The notes under the pieces are model-generated. The model was given only the letters and a program-made list of their open reading frames with translations, had not been told where the DNA came from and did no database searches. The translations under genes and the position numbers were made by a program. From Myxococcales bacterium (GTDB lineage Bacteria > Myxococcota_A > Polyangia > Haliangiales > Haliangiaceae), in the NCBI GenBank assembly GCA_016794525.1, contig JAEUJY010000115.1, positions 62,001-126,000 on the forward strand: DNA of 64,000 nucleotides. The letters are read 5' to 3'. Positions 54,149 through 64,000 of this stretch are shown in pieces; position 1 is the stretch's first letter; the number at the start of each line of letters is the position of its first letter.

Positions 54149-55519
54149 TCAGCGCAGGAGCGTGGCCTCGATCGCGTGGATCTCGCCGCGCAGGCCGGGG
54201 TCGTCGGGCAGCCGCTCGATGATCTTTTCGACCGCCGAGATGATGGTCGTGTGGTGCTTGCCGCCGAAGGCGCGGCCGAGGTCCGGGTAGCTGTCCTTGG
54301 TGTGCTGGCGGGCCAGGTACATCGCCACGGCGCGCGGGCCGGCGATCGACCGGTGGCGGCGTGGGCTCTTCAGGTCGCTGCCCTTGACGCCGTAGTAGGC
54401 CGCCACGGCCTTGATGACGGTCTCGACGGTGATGTGCTCGCGGGGGCGGGCCAGGGCGCCACCGAGCGTCTCGTGGGCGAACGGCAGGTCGATCTCGCGC
54501 TTGGACAGCGAGGCGTAGGCGGCCAGCCGGATCAGCGCGCCCTCGAGCTCGCGGACGTTGGACTTGATCGAGCTGGCGATGAACAGCGCGACGTCGTCGG
54601 GCAGCGGGATGGCCTCGACCGCGGCCTTCTTGCGCAGGATCGCGATGCGCACCTCGAGCTCGGGCGGCTCGATGTCGGCCAAGAGGCCCCACGCGAAGCG
54701 GGTGCGCAGGCGGTCGGCGATGTCGGCGATCTCGTGCGGCTTGCGGTCGGCGGTGAGGACGATCTGCTTGTGGTTGTCGTGCAGCGCGTTGAACGTGTGG
54801 AAGAACTCGTCCTGGGTGCCGTCCTTGCCGGCGAGGAACTGCACGTCGTCGACGAGCAGCACGTCCACGCCCTCGCGGTAGCGGGTGCGGAACTCCTGCA
54901 TCTTGCCGGCGCGGATCGCGTTGACGTACTCGTTCATGAACCGCTCGCTCGAGATGTACGCGATGCGAGCGTCGGGGCGCAGGCCGAGCTGGGTGTGGCC
55001 GATGGCGTGGAGCAGGTGGGTCTTGCCGAGGCCGACGCCGCCGCAGATGAAGACCGGGTTGTACTTGGGCGGGTACGCGCTGGCCGCCGCCTGCGACGCC
55101 GCGAACGCCAGCTGGTTCGACGGACCGGCGACGAAGGTGTCGAAGGTGTAGCGGGGGTTGAGCGTGGCCGAGCGCAGCGAGTCGACCTCGACGGGCGCTG
55201 GGGGCGGCGCCGCCGGGGCGGGCGTGGCGTCCTCGACGACGATGCTGGCGACGGGCGGGCCGCGGTGGGCCTCGTCGGCCGCGAACTCGACGCGGATCGG
55301 CACGCCGGACACGGTGCGGATCTCGTCGAGGATCGCCTCGAGGTAGTTGGACTCGAACCACAGCCGCACGTAGGAGTTGGGGGCCCGCAGCTGGAGCGTG
55401 CCGGCGTCGTCGCTCACGAACTCGATGGGCCGGAGCCACATGTCGAAGTTCTGCGGCGAGACCTTGGACGACAGCCGGCCCAGGGCCGACTCCCACAGCT
55501 CGTGGAGCGGCTGGGTCAT
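54149..55519 (-). CDS. dnaA: Chromosomal replication initiator DnaA
   Basis: The 456-residue protein has domain I (LWESALGRLSSKVSPQNFDM), a Pro/Ala linker (about 85-112), domain III AAA+ with Walker A GGVGLGKT (161-168) and LLVDDVQFLAGKDGTQDEF (about 221-239), and domain IV with the DnaA-box-binding signature GGKHHTTIISAVEKI (near 420-435). GGGAGGG stands before ATG 55519; a 33-codon upstream extension would run across a DnaA box and is rejected. dnaA opens the minus-strand dnaA-dnaN-recF-gyrB run and is divergent from rpmH. Confidence 0.97.
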   Translation of the reverse strand: MTQPLHELWESALGRLSSKVSPQNFDMWLRPIEFVSDDAGTLQLRAPNSYVRLWFESNYLEAILDEIRTVSGVPIRVEFAADEAHRGPPVASIVVEDATPAPAAPPPAPVEVDSLRSATLNPRYTFDTFVAGPSNQLAFAASQAAASAYPPKYNPVFICGGVGLGKTHLLHAIGHTQLGLRPDARIAYISSERFMNEYVNAIRAGKMQEFRTRYREGVDVLLVDDVQFLAGKDGTQDEFFHTFNALHDNHKQIVLTADRKPHEIADIADRLRTRFAWGLLADIEPPELEVRIAILRKKAAVEAIPLPDDVALFIASSIKSNVRELEGALIRLAAYASLSKREIDLPFAHETLGGALARPREHITVETVIKAVAAYYGVKGSDLKSPRRHRSIAGPRAVAMYLARQHTKDSYPDLGRAFGGKHHTTIISAVEKIIERLPDDPGLRGEIHAIEATLLR

Positions 55520-56021
55520 GCGCGCCCTCCCGGACGGACCAGAGTTATCCACAGGGCGGGGGTGGCTCCCCCGCGGATCCCGCAACTGGTCAACAAATTC
55601 AATGGCATGAATGAACACCGCTCCCTGAAAATCCGCATGCTAGACACGAGTTATCCTCAGCCGGGAGGCAGACCAAGTCCTCCCGGTGCTCCTCCGCGAG
55701 GTCCTCACCCGAGGGGTGGAGACCGCGCGCGTGAACGCGACGTTCCGGTGACGCGTTCGCCGGCGTTCTGTAGCAAACCCGGAAGCGCCGGTGCAAGGCT
55801 GAAAGGTGAAGGAATTGGAACCCTTCGATCTCAAACCCACTCCGGACCCACAGGTCGACCTCACGCCGTGTCGACTTGTGGATAACTGGTGAAAGTCACT
55901 CGCGGCCGTGACCGCGCGGCGGTCGTCGGCCATGGTGCGGCGTGAGCGCGCAGCCGAGACCCACTCCGGAGCGTCGAGAGGCGCTCGCGGTCGCATTCTC
56001 GCGGATCCTTCGGGCACCAGC
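55520..56021. other. Probable oriC between dnaA and rpmH
   Basis: There is no gene in this 502-bp region. It holds two perfect DnaA boxes, TTATCCACA at 55545-55553 and TGTGGATAA at 55877-55885 (opposite orientation), and a one-mismatch box TTATCCTCA at 55651-55659. An AT-rich stretch at about 55585-55635 (CAACAAATTCAATGGCATGA) between the first two is a candidate unwinding element. Placement between dnaA and rpmH is classical for bacterial origins. Confidence 0.7.
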
Positions 56022-56050
56022 TTGACACCCCGGTACTCGTTGGGTATCGA
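56022..56050 (+). promoter_or_regulatory. Strong sigma70-type promoter of rpmH-rnpA
   Basis: A perfect TTGACA at 56022-56027 and TATCGA at 56045-56050 are separated by 17 bp, 30 bases before the rpmH ATG. It is the best -35 in the window. Confidence 0.75.
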
Positions 56051-56080
56051 TCCGCGTTCCGCACTGACCGGAGCCACGCG

Positions 56081-56230
56081 ATGAAGCGCACGTACCAGCC
56101 CCACAATAAGAGCCGCAAGCGCACCCACGGGTTTCGCGCTCGCAAGAAGACCCGCGGAGGCCGTGAGGTCCTGCGTCGCCGCCGCGCCAAGGGGCGCAAG
56201 CGCATCTCGGTGACCGCCGCCAAGAAGTAA
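56081..56230 (+). CDS. rpmH: 50S ribosomal protein bL34
   Basis: The 49-residue, very basic protein begins [20 protein letters not shown] and ends [11 protein letters not shown], with the universal bL34 KRTYQP start and [20 protein letters not shown] middle. rnpA follows after 9 bp in the conserved rpmH-rnpA-yidD-yidC-jag-mnmE order. Confidence 0.97.
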   Translation: MKRTYQPHNKSRKRTHGFRARKKTRGGREVLRRRRAKGRKRISVTAAKK

Positions 56231-56239
56231 CGGCGGCGC

Positions 56240-56608
56240 ATGGCCGCGCGCACCAGCAGGCGGCCGCACGCGATCTCGAAGGCGATGCGGTTGCGTCGCC
56301 GCCCGGAATTCCTGGCGGTGCAGGCGCACGGGCGCAAGGTGCATGGCACCGCGTTCCTGGCGCTGGTCGCGACGAGCTCGACGAGTCAACCTACCGGGCG
56401 CATCGGCTTTACTGTGACCAAGCGAATCGGCAACGCCGTGACCCGCAATCGGATCAAGCGCCGCACCCGCGACTGGTTGCGGCGGCACGGGTGGGCTCCC
56501 GTCGGCAAGGACGTGGTGCTGATCGCCAAGGAGCCTGCGGCGACGTTGTCGACGTCGGCCCTGCAGGCCGATCTGCGTCGGCTGTTCGAGAGAATCGCGT
56601 CGTGCTGA
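56240..56608 (+). CDS. rnpA: Ribonuclease P protein component
   Basis: The 122-residue basic protein contains the RNR motif region [19 protein letters not shown] (about 65-82) and [20 protein letters not shown] at the N-terminal helix-strand. It assists the RNase P RNA in pre-tRNA 5' processing. Its stop lies inside the yidD gene start (overlap of seven bases). Confidence 0.94.
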   Translation: MAARTSRRPHAISKAMRLRRRPEFLAVQAHGRKVHGTAFLALVATSSTSQPTGRIGFTVTKRIGNAVTRNRIKRRTRDWLRRHGWAPVGKDVVLIAKEPAATLSTSALQADLRRLFERIASC

Positions 56609-56883
56609 GGCGCGCGCTCACGGCGGTGTTGCTGGCGCCGATCCGCTTCTACCGTCGCTACCTCTCGGGGCTGAAGCGGGCGCCGACCTGTCGGTTCCTG
56701 CCGACGTGCTCGGAGTACGCGCTCGAAGCGATCCAGCGCCGCGGGCCGATCGTCGGCCTGGGCAAGGCGGCGTGGCGGATCGCCCGCTGCAACCCGCTGT
56801 GCAAGGGCGGGTATGACCCGGTCGACGGGTGCCGGCACGATCTCCGACTTGACGCTGCGGAGCCGCAGCCGGGGCAACGCTGA
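56602..56883 (+). CDS. yidD: Membrane protein insertion efficiency factor YidD
   Basis: The 93-residue protein starts at GTG, overlapping rnpA. It has the family's paired cysteine motifs [18 protein letters not shown] and [16 protein letters not shown] after a short amphipathic segment ([20 protein letters not shown]). YidD sits at the inner membrane and helps YidC. Its stop overlaps the yidC start by one base (TGATG). Confidence 0.93.
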   Translation: MLRRALTAVLLAPIRFYRRYLSGLKRAPTCRFLPTCSEYALEAIQRRGPIVGLGKAAWRIARCNPLCKGGYDPVDGCRHDLRLDAAEPQPGQR

Positions 56884-58811
56884 TGGAAGACCAAGGCAAG
56901 CGCATCGTCCTGTTCGTGGTGATCGCCGGGGCGATCTTCCTCGGCTGGCAGTTCCTGTTCCCGCCGGCTAAGCCGCCGAAGAAGGCGCCGGTGACGGCGA
57001 CCGACGCGACCGCGGTGCAGAGCCCGACCTGGGGCGCTGGCAGCGGCGCCCCGACGCCCACGCCGGCGCCGGGCACCGGCAGCGCGCCGGCGGCTGGCAC
57101 CGCCACGCCGACCCCGCCGGCGCCGCCCAGCGTGCAGCCGGCCGAGGCGCTCGCCCCCGAGGAGACGCTGCAGCTCGCGACGCCGCGGATGCAGCTGACG
57201 TTCTCGAACATCGGCGGCACGATCAAGCGCGTCCACCGGCTCGACGACCCGATGAAGGGCGGCCGGGTCAACGACGACCTGTTCGTCTCGGACCAGCCCG
57301 GCGTCGGCTTCGCGGCGACCTCGTTCGTCAACTCGACCTATCCGCTGTCGCCGCTGGCGGCGTGGAAGGGCGAGGCGGTCTCGCCGACCAAGGTCCGCTA
57401 CACCTACGAGCGCGACGGCCTGTCGCTGGCGAAGGAGTTCGAGGTCCTCGCCGACGACTGGATGGTCAAGGTCACGCTCGACGTCAAGGTCGCGTCGGCC
57501 GCGTCGCAGCGCCTCGCGGTGTCGATGTTCGCGATGGCGCCGCACGTCGCGGGCCAGCGCAAGTGGCCGAAGATCCCGTGGGCCAAGTGCGACATCGGCG
57601 GCAGCATCTACGGCGTCAACCCGCGCAAAGCCAACGGCCCGTACACGCGGTCGGGGCAGGTGCGGTTCTTCGGCGCCGCGACGCCGTACTTCATGTTCGG
57701 CCTGGCGCCGCGCCCGACCGGCTCGGAGACCTACGACTGCAACGTCTACCCGCTGCCGACGGTGAAGGACGCCGCGCAGATCGACCTCGTCTACGCCGAG
57801 ACCAAGATCCCCGCCGGGGAGACCATCCGCAAGGAGCTGGTCGGTTACTTCGGCCCCAGCTACTTCGACAAGTTCGAGCACGCCGACTCGGTGGCCGGCT
57901 TCAAGATGGGCCTGCGCGACACCGTCGACTTCGGGTGGTTCAGCTTCATCTCGAAGCCGCTCCTGTGGCTGCTGCGGCACATCTTCACGCTCGTCGGCAA
58001 CTGGGGCATCGCGATCATCCTGCTGACGGTGATGGTCAAGCTCGCCACGCTGTACTGGACCACCAAGTCCATGAAGTCGATGAAGGCGATGGCGGCGCTG
58101 AAGCCCGAGATGGAGGCGCTGCAGAAGAAGTTCGGCGACGACCGCCAGAAGATGCAGCAGGCGCAGATGGAGCTGTTCAAGCGCCACGGCGTCAACCCGC
58201 TGGCCGGCTGCCTGCCGATGCTGCTGCAGATGCCGATCTGGATGGGGCTCTACCGGATGCTGTCGCACGCCGGCGAGCTGCACCAGGCGGTGTTCATCCC
58301 CGGCTGGCTCGACGACCTGACGCTGCGCGACCCGTACTACATCCTGCCGGTCTCGCTGATGGGCCTGATGTTCCTGCAGTCGAAGCTGCAGCCGACCACC
58401 GGCGACAACGCCCAGCAGAAGATGCTGACCTACGGCCTGCCGCTGATGTTCGGCGTGATGGGCCTGTGGTTCCCGGCCGGCCTCACCGTGTACATCACGA
58501 CCAACACCGTGCTCGGCCTGCTGCACACGCTGTACATGAAGCGGTCGTCGCCGACGCCGATCAAGCCGGCCGCGCCGGCGGCCAAGGACGAGGCCGAGGA
58601 CCTGCCGGCGGCCAAGGCGCTGGCCAAGGGCGAGAAGGCGGCCAAGGCCGACGAGGACGCCGCCGGCGAGGACGGCGCTGACGAGGGCGACGCCGACGAG
58701 GGCGACGCCGACGAGGGCGACGCCGACGAGGCGCCCGCCAAGGGCGGCCAGGACAAGGCGCCGCGCGCGGGCCAGGGGCGGCGCGGCAAGCGTCGCAACA
58801 AGCGCCGCTGA
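56883..58811 (+). CDS. yidC: Membrane protein insertase YidC/Oxa1
   Basis: The 642-residue Gram-negative type YidC has an N-terminal helix ([20 protein letters not shown]), a Pro/Ala/Thr linker, a large periplasmic P1 domain (about 90-360) and five membrane helices from about 375, with [19 protein letters not shown] and the positively charged inner groove. The C-terminal tail is acidic then basic: [14 protein letters not shown] from three 15-bp repeats (58680-58724), ending [11 protein letters not shown], as expected for a ribosome-contacting tail. Confidence 0.95.
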   Translation: MEDQGKRIVLFVVIAGAIFLGWQFLFPPAKPPKKAPVTATDATAVQSPTWGAGSGAPTPTPAPGTGSAPAAGTATPTPPAPPSVQPAEALAPEETLQLATPRMQLTFSNIGGTIKRVHRLDDPMKGGRVNDDLFVSDQPGVGFAATSFVNSTYPLSPLAAWKGEAVSPTKVRYTYERDGLSLAKEFEVLADDWMVKVTLDVKVASAASQRLAVSMFAMAPHVAGQRKWPKIPWAKCDIGGSIYGVNPRKANGPYTRSGQVRFFGAATPYFMFGLAPRPTGSETYDCNVYPLPTVKDAAQIDLVYAETKIPAGETIRKELVGYFGPSYFDKFEHADSVAGFKMGLRDTVDFGWFSFISKPLLWLLRHIFTLVGNWGIAIILLTVMVKLATLYWTTKSMKSMKAMAALKPEMEALQKKFGDDRQKMQQAQMELFKRHGVNPLAGCLPMLLQMPIWMGLYRMLSHAGELHQAVFIPGWLDDLTLRDPYYILPVSLMGLMFLQSKLQPTTGDNAQQKMLTYGLPLMFGVMGLWFPAGLTVYITTNTVLGLLHTLYMKRSSPTPIKPAAPAAKDEAEDLPAAKALAKGEKAAKADEDAAGEDGADEGDADEGDADEGDADEAPAKGGQDKAPRAGQGRRGKRRNKRR

Positions 58812-58860
58812 TCAGATTTTCGTCGGCGATCGCATCGCCGGCACAGCCACCGAGGTAGCC

Positions 58861-59349
58861 GTGACCGAAACCGTGAACTCCACCGACGTCGCCGAGCGCG
58901 CTTGTGACTTCCTGATGGGCGTCCTCGATCGCATGGGCATCACCGCCGACATCGACGTCAACGAGTCGGACGAGAAGATCGTCCTCGAGATCCAGACCTC
59001 CGACCCCGAGGTGGTGATCGGCCGCAAGGGCCAGGTCGTCGACGCGCTCCAGCACCTGGTCAGCAAGGTGGTCTACCGCGAGCGCTCGGGCGAGAAGGGC
59101 AAGCCGATCATCGTCGACGCCGGCGGCTACCGCGACAAGCACGTGCAGCGCCTCGAGGCGCTGGCGCAGCGGATGAGCGAGAAGGCGCTGGCGAGCAAGC
59201 AGATCGTCGAGCTGTCGCCGATGTCGGCGCACGATCGGCGGATCGTCCACATGGCGATCGCGAACATCGACGGCGTGTCGAGCCGCTCCGAGGGTGAGGG
59301 CGACGACCGCCACATCCTGGTCGTGCCCGACGGCCTCGACGCCAAGTAG
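58861..59349 (+). CDS. jag: Jag/KhpB-type RNA-binding protein (KH and R3H)
   Basis: The 162-residue protein (GTG start) has a KH domain around [20 protein letters not shown] (near 50-70) and a C-terminal R3H domain with [20 protein letters not shown] (about 118-137). The usual N-terminal Jag_N segment is missing or very short, so this is a minimal form. It binds RNA in the cytosol and is always found next to yidC and mnmE. Confidence 0.93.
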   Translation: MTETVNSTDVAERACDFLMGVLDRMGITADIDVNESDEKIVLEIQTSDPEVVIGRKGQVVDALQHLVSKVVYRERSGEKGKPIIVDAGGYRDKHVQRLEALAQRMSEKALASKQIVELSPMSAHDRRIVHMAIANIDGVSSRSEGEGDDRHILVVPDGLDAK

Positions 59350-59350
59350 C

Positions 59351-60670
59351 GTGGCGGCCGGCGGCGGCGACACGATCGCGGCGATCGCGACCGCGAGCGG
59401 CCCGGCCGGCGTGGGCATCGTGCGGGTGAGCGGCCCGGCGGCGATCGCGATCGTCGGCCGGCTGACCGGGCGCGCGCCGACGGCGCTGCCGGATCGCGTG
59501 CTGGTGCGCGCCGTGGTGCGCGGGCTCGACGGCGCGCGGCTCGACGACGGGCTGGTCGCGGTGATGCGCGGGCCGCACTCGTTCACCGGCGACGACGTCG
59601 CGGAGCTGCAGGTGCACGGCGGCCCGGTCAACCTCGGCCAGGTGCTGGCGGCGGTGGTGGCGGCGGGAGCGCGGATCGCCGAGCCGGGCGAGATGACCCG
59701 GCGCGCGGTGCAGGCGGGCAAGCTGAGCGTGAGCGCGGCCGAGGCCATGCTCGCGGTGGTCGAGGCGCGCAGCGAGCGCGGGTGGGCGCTGGCCCAGGCG
59801 CACCTGGGCGGCGCGCTGGCCGAGGCGGTGGCGCGGACCCGGCGGCGGGTGGTCGACGCGCTGGCCGAGCTGGAGGCGCACATCGACTTCCCCGAGGACG
59901 ACCTGCCGGCGCTGGCGGCTGCGCGGCTGCGCGGGGAGCTCGAGGCGGCGGCGGCGGCGGCGGCGGCGCTGGCGGCGAGCTTCGGCGCCGGGCGCGCGGC
60001 GATCGAGGGCCTGCGGGTGGCGATCGTCGGCGTGGTGAACGTCGGCAAGTCGGCGCTGCTCAACGCGCTGGTCGGGCGCGAGCGCGCGCTGGTGTCGGCG
60101 GAGCCGGGGACGACCCGCGACTACGTCGAGGTGCCGGTGGTGTGGGACGGCGTCGCGGTGACGCTGATCGACACCGCGGGCTGGCGCGGGGAGGCGGAGG
60201 GGCTCGAGGCGCGCGGCATCGCGCTGGGGCGGGCCCGCGCCGACGAGTGCGACGTGGTGCTCGAGGTGATCGCGGCCGGCGAGCCGCCGCGGGCGCTGGG
60301 CACGCAGGCGATCGGCGTCGTGAGCAAGGTCGACCTGGGTGGCAGCGTGCCGGACGGCTGGATCGGCACGTCGGCGGTGGCGGGGACGGGGCTGGCGGCG
60401 CTGCGCGCGGCGATCGTGGCGCGGGCGGCGTGGGCCGACGACAGCGAGGCCGGCAGCGCGGTGGTGCTGACCGCCCGGCAGCGGGACGCGGCGTCGCGCG
60501 CGGGGCAGGCGCTGGCGGCGGCGGCGGCGGTGCTGGCCGACGGCCGGCCGCTCGAGCTGGCGGCGGTCGAGGCGCGCGCGGGGCTGGGCGCGCTGGCCGC
60601 GCTGGCGGGCGAGGGCGTCGGCGAGGACGTGCTCGACGCGCTGTTCGCGCGGTTCTGTATAGGCAAGTAA
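59351..60670 (+). CDS. mnmE: tRNA uridine-5-carboxymethylaminomethyl GTPase MnmE
   Basis: The 439-residue protein starts at GTG one base after the jag stop. It has an N-terminal formyl-THF-binding domain ([20 protein letters not shown]), a helical domain and a G domain inserted from about 215 with G1 [14 protein letters not shown] and G3 IDTAGW; the C-terminus has the essential CIGK motif. With MnmG it modifies the wobble uridine of tRNAs. mnmG is not in the window. Confidence 0.94.
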   Translation: MAAGGGDTIAAIATASGPAGVGIVRVSGPAAIAIVGRLTGRAPTALPDRVLVRAVVRGLDGARLDDGLVAVMRGPHSFTGDDVAELQVHGGPVNLGQVLAAVVAAGARIAEPGEMTRRAVQAGKLSVSAAEAMLAVVEARSERGWALAQAHLGGALAEAVARTRRRVVDALAELEAHIDFPEDDLPALAAARLRGELEAAAAAAAALAASFGAGRAAIEGLRVAIVGVVNVGKSALLNALVGRERALVSAEPGTTRDYVEVPVVWDGVAVTLIDTAGWRGEAEGLEARGIALGRARADECDVVLEVIAAGEPPRALGTQAIGVVSKVDLGGSVPDGWIGTSAVAGTGLAALRAAIVARAAWADDSEAGSAVVLTARQRDAASRAGQALAAAAAVLADGRPLELAAVEARAGLGALAALAGEGVGEDVLDALFARFCIGK

Positions 60671-60715
60671 GCCCGGGCACGGACGTCGCCGGGGCGCGGC
60701 GGGTATGGTCCGCGG

Positions 60716-62107
60716 ATGCGACGTCTGGCCTTCGCGCTCGCGCTGAGCGGAACCGTGGTGATGGCCTGTGGCGACGCGCCGCCGCCGCCGTCGGCGTTGC
60801 GGTCGATCGACGGGCGGCTGCGCGACGGCGACGGCCGCGAGGTGTTGCTGCGCGGCGTGAACGCGCGCGTCGCGGGGCTGTTCGACGTCGAGTTCGCCGA
60901 CGGGCGGACCAAGCTCGAGGACATCCCGCCGTTCGTCGAGGACGACTGCCGGTTCCTCGGCGAGGAGCTCGGCCTCGATCACCTGCGGCTGCCGATCAAC
61001 TGGAGCGCGCTCGAGCCGGCCGACGACGCTTTCGAGCCGGCGTACGTCGATCGCATCCTGGCGGTCGCGGCGATGTGCGCGCGTCACGGCGTGATGACCG
61101 TCGTCGACTTCCACCAGGACGGCTACTCGAAGGAGATCGGCGAGGACGGCGCGCCGTTGTGGGCGATCCAGCCGCCGCCGACGCAGCTGCTCGAAGGGCC
61201 GCTGACCGATCTCGGCGAGCGGCGGATGAGCCAGCAGGTGCTGATGGCGTTCCAGACGTTCTTCCGCGATCAGGCGGGCGGGTGGGACGAGTTCGCGGAG
61301 GCGGTGGCGTACGTCGCGGCGCGCATCGACATGCAGCCTGGGATCGTGGGGCTCGAGCTGTACAACGAGCCGTACATCCTGTTCGCCGACGAGACGCTGG
61401 TGGCGTTCCACCGGCGGATGGCGGCGGCGGCGCGGGCCGAGGCGCCGGGGCTGGCGGTGTTCTTCGAGCCGGCCGCGCTGCGCAACATCCTCGACAGCGA
61501 CCAGGCGTCGCCGACGATCGACGTCGCGAACGCGGTCTACGCGCCGCACGTCTACACCGACGTCTTCGAGGACGGCTGGGCCAGCGAGGACGTGGCCGCG
61601 GTCGAGGCCAGCGTCGCCGGCGCGCGGAGCGAGGCCACCGCGCACGCCGCGGCGCTGTACGTCGGCGAGTTCGGGCACGACGCCACCGCGCATGGGGAGA
61701 AGTACGTGACGACCGCGCTGGCGGCGTTCGATCGACAGCGCGCGTCGTGGGCGTACTGGCTGTACGAGGAGTGGTCGCAGGGGAGCTGGGGCCTGTACGA
61801 CGCGACGGCGGCTCCCGTGGGGCGGGGCGCGTTGCGCGCGGATCGTGCGGCGGTGCTGGCACGGCCGTACCCGGTTGCCGTCGATGGCGACCTGGGCGCG
61901 GTGGAGTACGACGCCAGCGCGCGGCGCTTGCGGGTGACGCTGGAGAAGGCAGGGCGCGGGATGCACACGCTGGCTGCGGGGCGTACGACGTACCCGAGCG
62001 GCGTCGCGGTGACCTGCGATGGCGCGGCGGTGCCGGCGACCGCGGTGGCCGGTCGGGTCGAGGTGGCGTGCGCGGGGCGCGAGCTGGTGATGAGCCCGGC
62101 GCCGTAG
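60716..62107 (+). CDS. GH5-family glycoside hydrolase, endoglycoceramidase-like lipoprotein
   Basis: The 463-residue protein starts MRRLAFALALSGTVVMACGD, a lipoprotein signal with the lipobox Cys at 18. The (beta/alpha)8 domain carries the endoglycoceramidase-like VDFHQDGYSKEIGEDG (about 120-138), the acid/base glutamate in LELYNEPYILF and the nucleophile in YVGEFGHD. A beta-sandwich domain follows to the end. It would cleave a glycan from a glycolipid or related glucoside outside the cell. TATGGT ends six bases before the ATG, so it has its own promoter after mnmE. Confidence 0.83.
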   Translation: MRRLAFALALSGTVVMACGDAPPPPSALRSIDGRLRDGDGREVLLRGVNARVAGLFDVEFADGRTKLEDIPPFVEDDCRFLGEELGLDHLRLPINWSALEPADDAFEPAYVDRILAVAAMCARHGVMTVVDFHQDGYSKEIGEDGAPLWAIQPPPTQLLEGPLTDLGERRMSQQVLMAFQTFFRDQAGGWDEFAEAVAYVAARIDMQPGIVGLELYNEPYILFADETLVAFHRRMAAAARAEAPGLAVFFEPAALRNILDSDQASPTIDVANAVYAPHVYTDVFEDGWASEDVAAVEASVAGARSEATAHAAALYVGEFGHDATAHGEKYVTTALAAFDRQRASWAYWLYEEWSQGSWGLYDATAAPVGRGALRADRAAVLARPYPVAVDGDLGAVEYDASARRLRVTLEKAGRGMHTLAAGRTTYPSGVAVTCDGAAVPATAVAGRVEVACAGRELVMSPAP

Positions 62108-62137
62108 CCGCGGCGTGAGCATTTGCGTGCCGCGGCG

Positions 62138-62185
62138 GTGATGGGCGTGGTGATGGGCGGCGTGATGGGCGGTGTGATGGGCGCG
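62138..62185 (+). repeat. Four 12-bp tandem repeats before bioF
   Basis: Four units of GTGATGGGCGNN lie head to tail. The rest of 62108-62306 is GC-rich with no gene I can support; a 32-codon frame from 62140 (MGVVMGGVMGGVMG) runs through the repeats but is probably chance. Confidence 0.7.
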
Positions 62186-62306
62186 GGCGCGGGGCTGGCG
62201 CGAGGGGGGAGTCGTGGTCGAAGCCGCTGGCGCGTGTGATCGTGCGTGGCGGCGCAGCGGTGCGGCGGCGGTGCCGGCCGCGGGCGCCCTCGACAGCGAC
62301 GGGGAG

Positions 62307-64000
<1,694 letters not shown>

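Noticed and set aside
55520-55618. 33-codon N-terminal extension of dnaA
   Set aside because: It runs through a perfect DnaA box and lacks a ribosome site; GGGAGGG precedes ATG 55519.
62140-62238. 32-codon ORF through the 12-bp repeats (MGVVMGGVMGG)
   Set aside because: It exists only because of the repeat; no promoter hexamer or ribosome site at the right distance.

Overview
The window looks like the replication-origin side of a very GC-rich Gram-negative chromosome, most likely Myxococcota (a Kofleriaceae/Haliangium-like bacterium). This rests on GC-saturated third codon positions, many lipoproteins, a CarD/CdnL protein, tandem gyrB-recF-dnaN-dnaA, and two TGTTCCACGTGGAACA parS sites at the right edge. 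No IS element, CRISPR array, tRNA or rRNA was seen.

Layout. 1-11.5 kb: an accessory block with an Afp15-type AAA+ ATPase, two divergent helical-repeat (TPR-like) proteins, a 1603-residue hydrophobic-core/low-complexity protein and a propeller protein whose C-terminus resembles the ATPase's N-terminal half. This may be the edge of an extracellular contractile injection system (eCIS) locus. 11.5-20.5 kb: lipoproteins, a class III nucleotide cyclase, an amidohydrolase and an M1 aminopeptidase. 20.7-30 kb: rplU-rpmA, amt, an XRE-cupin regulator preceded by a new 52-codon ORF, trmB, Nudix, transaldolase, DUF72, pepA, carD and a 46% methionine protein. 30-48 kb: DASS transporter, dienelactone hydrolase, argH-lysA, a pentaheme cytochrome, LysR and a divergent metallo-beta-lactamase, tlyA, lipoproteins, a CASTOR/POLLUX-type channel and a KAS III enzyme. 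48-61 kb: gyrB, recF, dnaN and dnaA on the minus strand; DnaA-box-bearing gaps on both sides of dnaA; then rpmH-rnpA-yidD-yidC-jag-mnmE on the plus strand. 61-64 kb: a GH5 lipoprotein, a bioF-like enzyme, a hexanucleotide array and parS. parA/parB should follow just outside.

Regulation. About twenty genes have a TAnnnT -10-like hexamer ending 5-8 nt before the start codon, so many mRNAs are probably leaderless. I used this to choose several starts. Canonical sigma70-like promoters are visible for rplU, carD, rpmH and the 52-codon ORF. Two terminators share a hairpin followed by a GGCGTTTTCGG tail, and one hairpin element recurs after rpmA and after carD.

All homology statements are from reading motifs; no database search was run.
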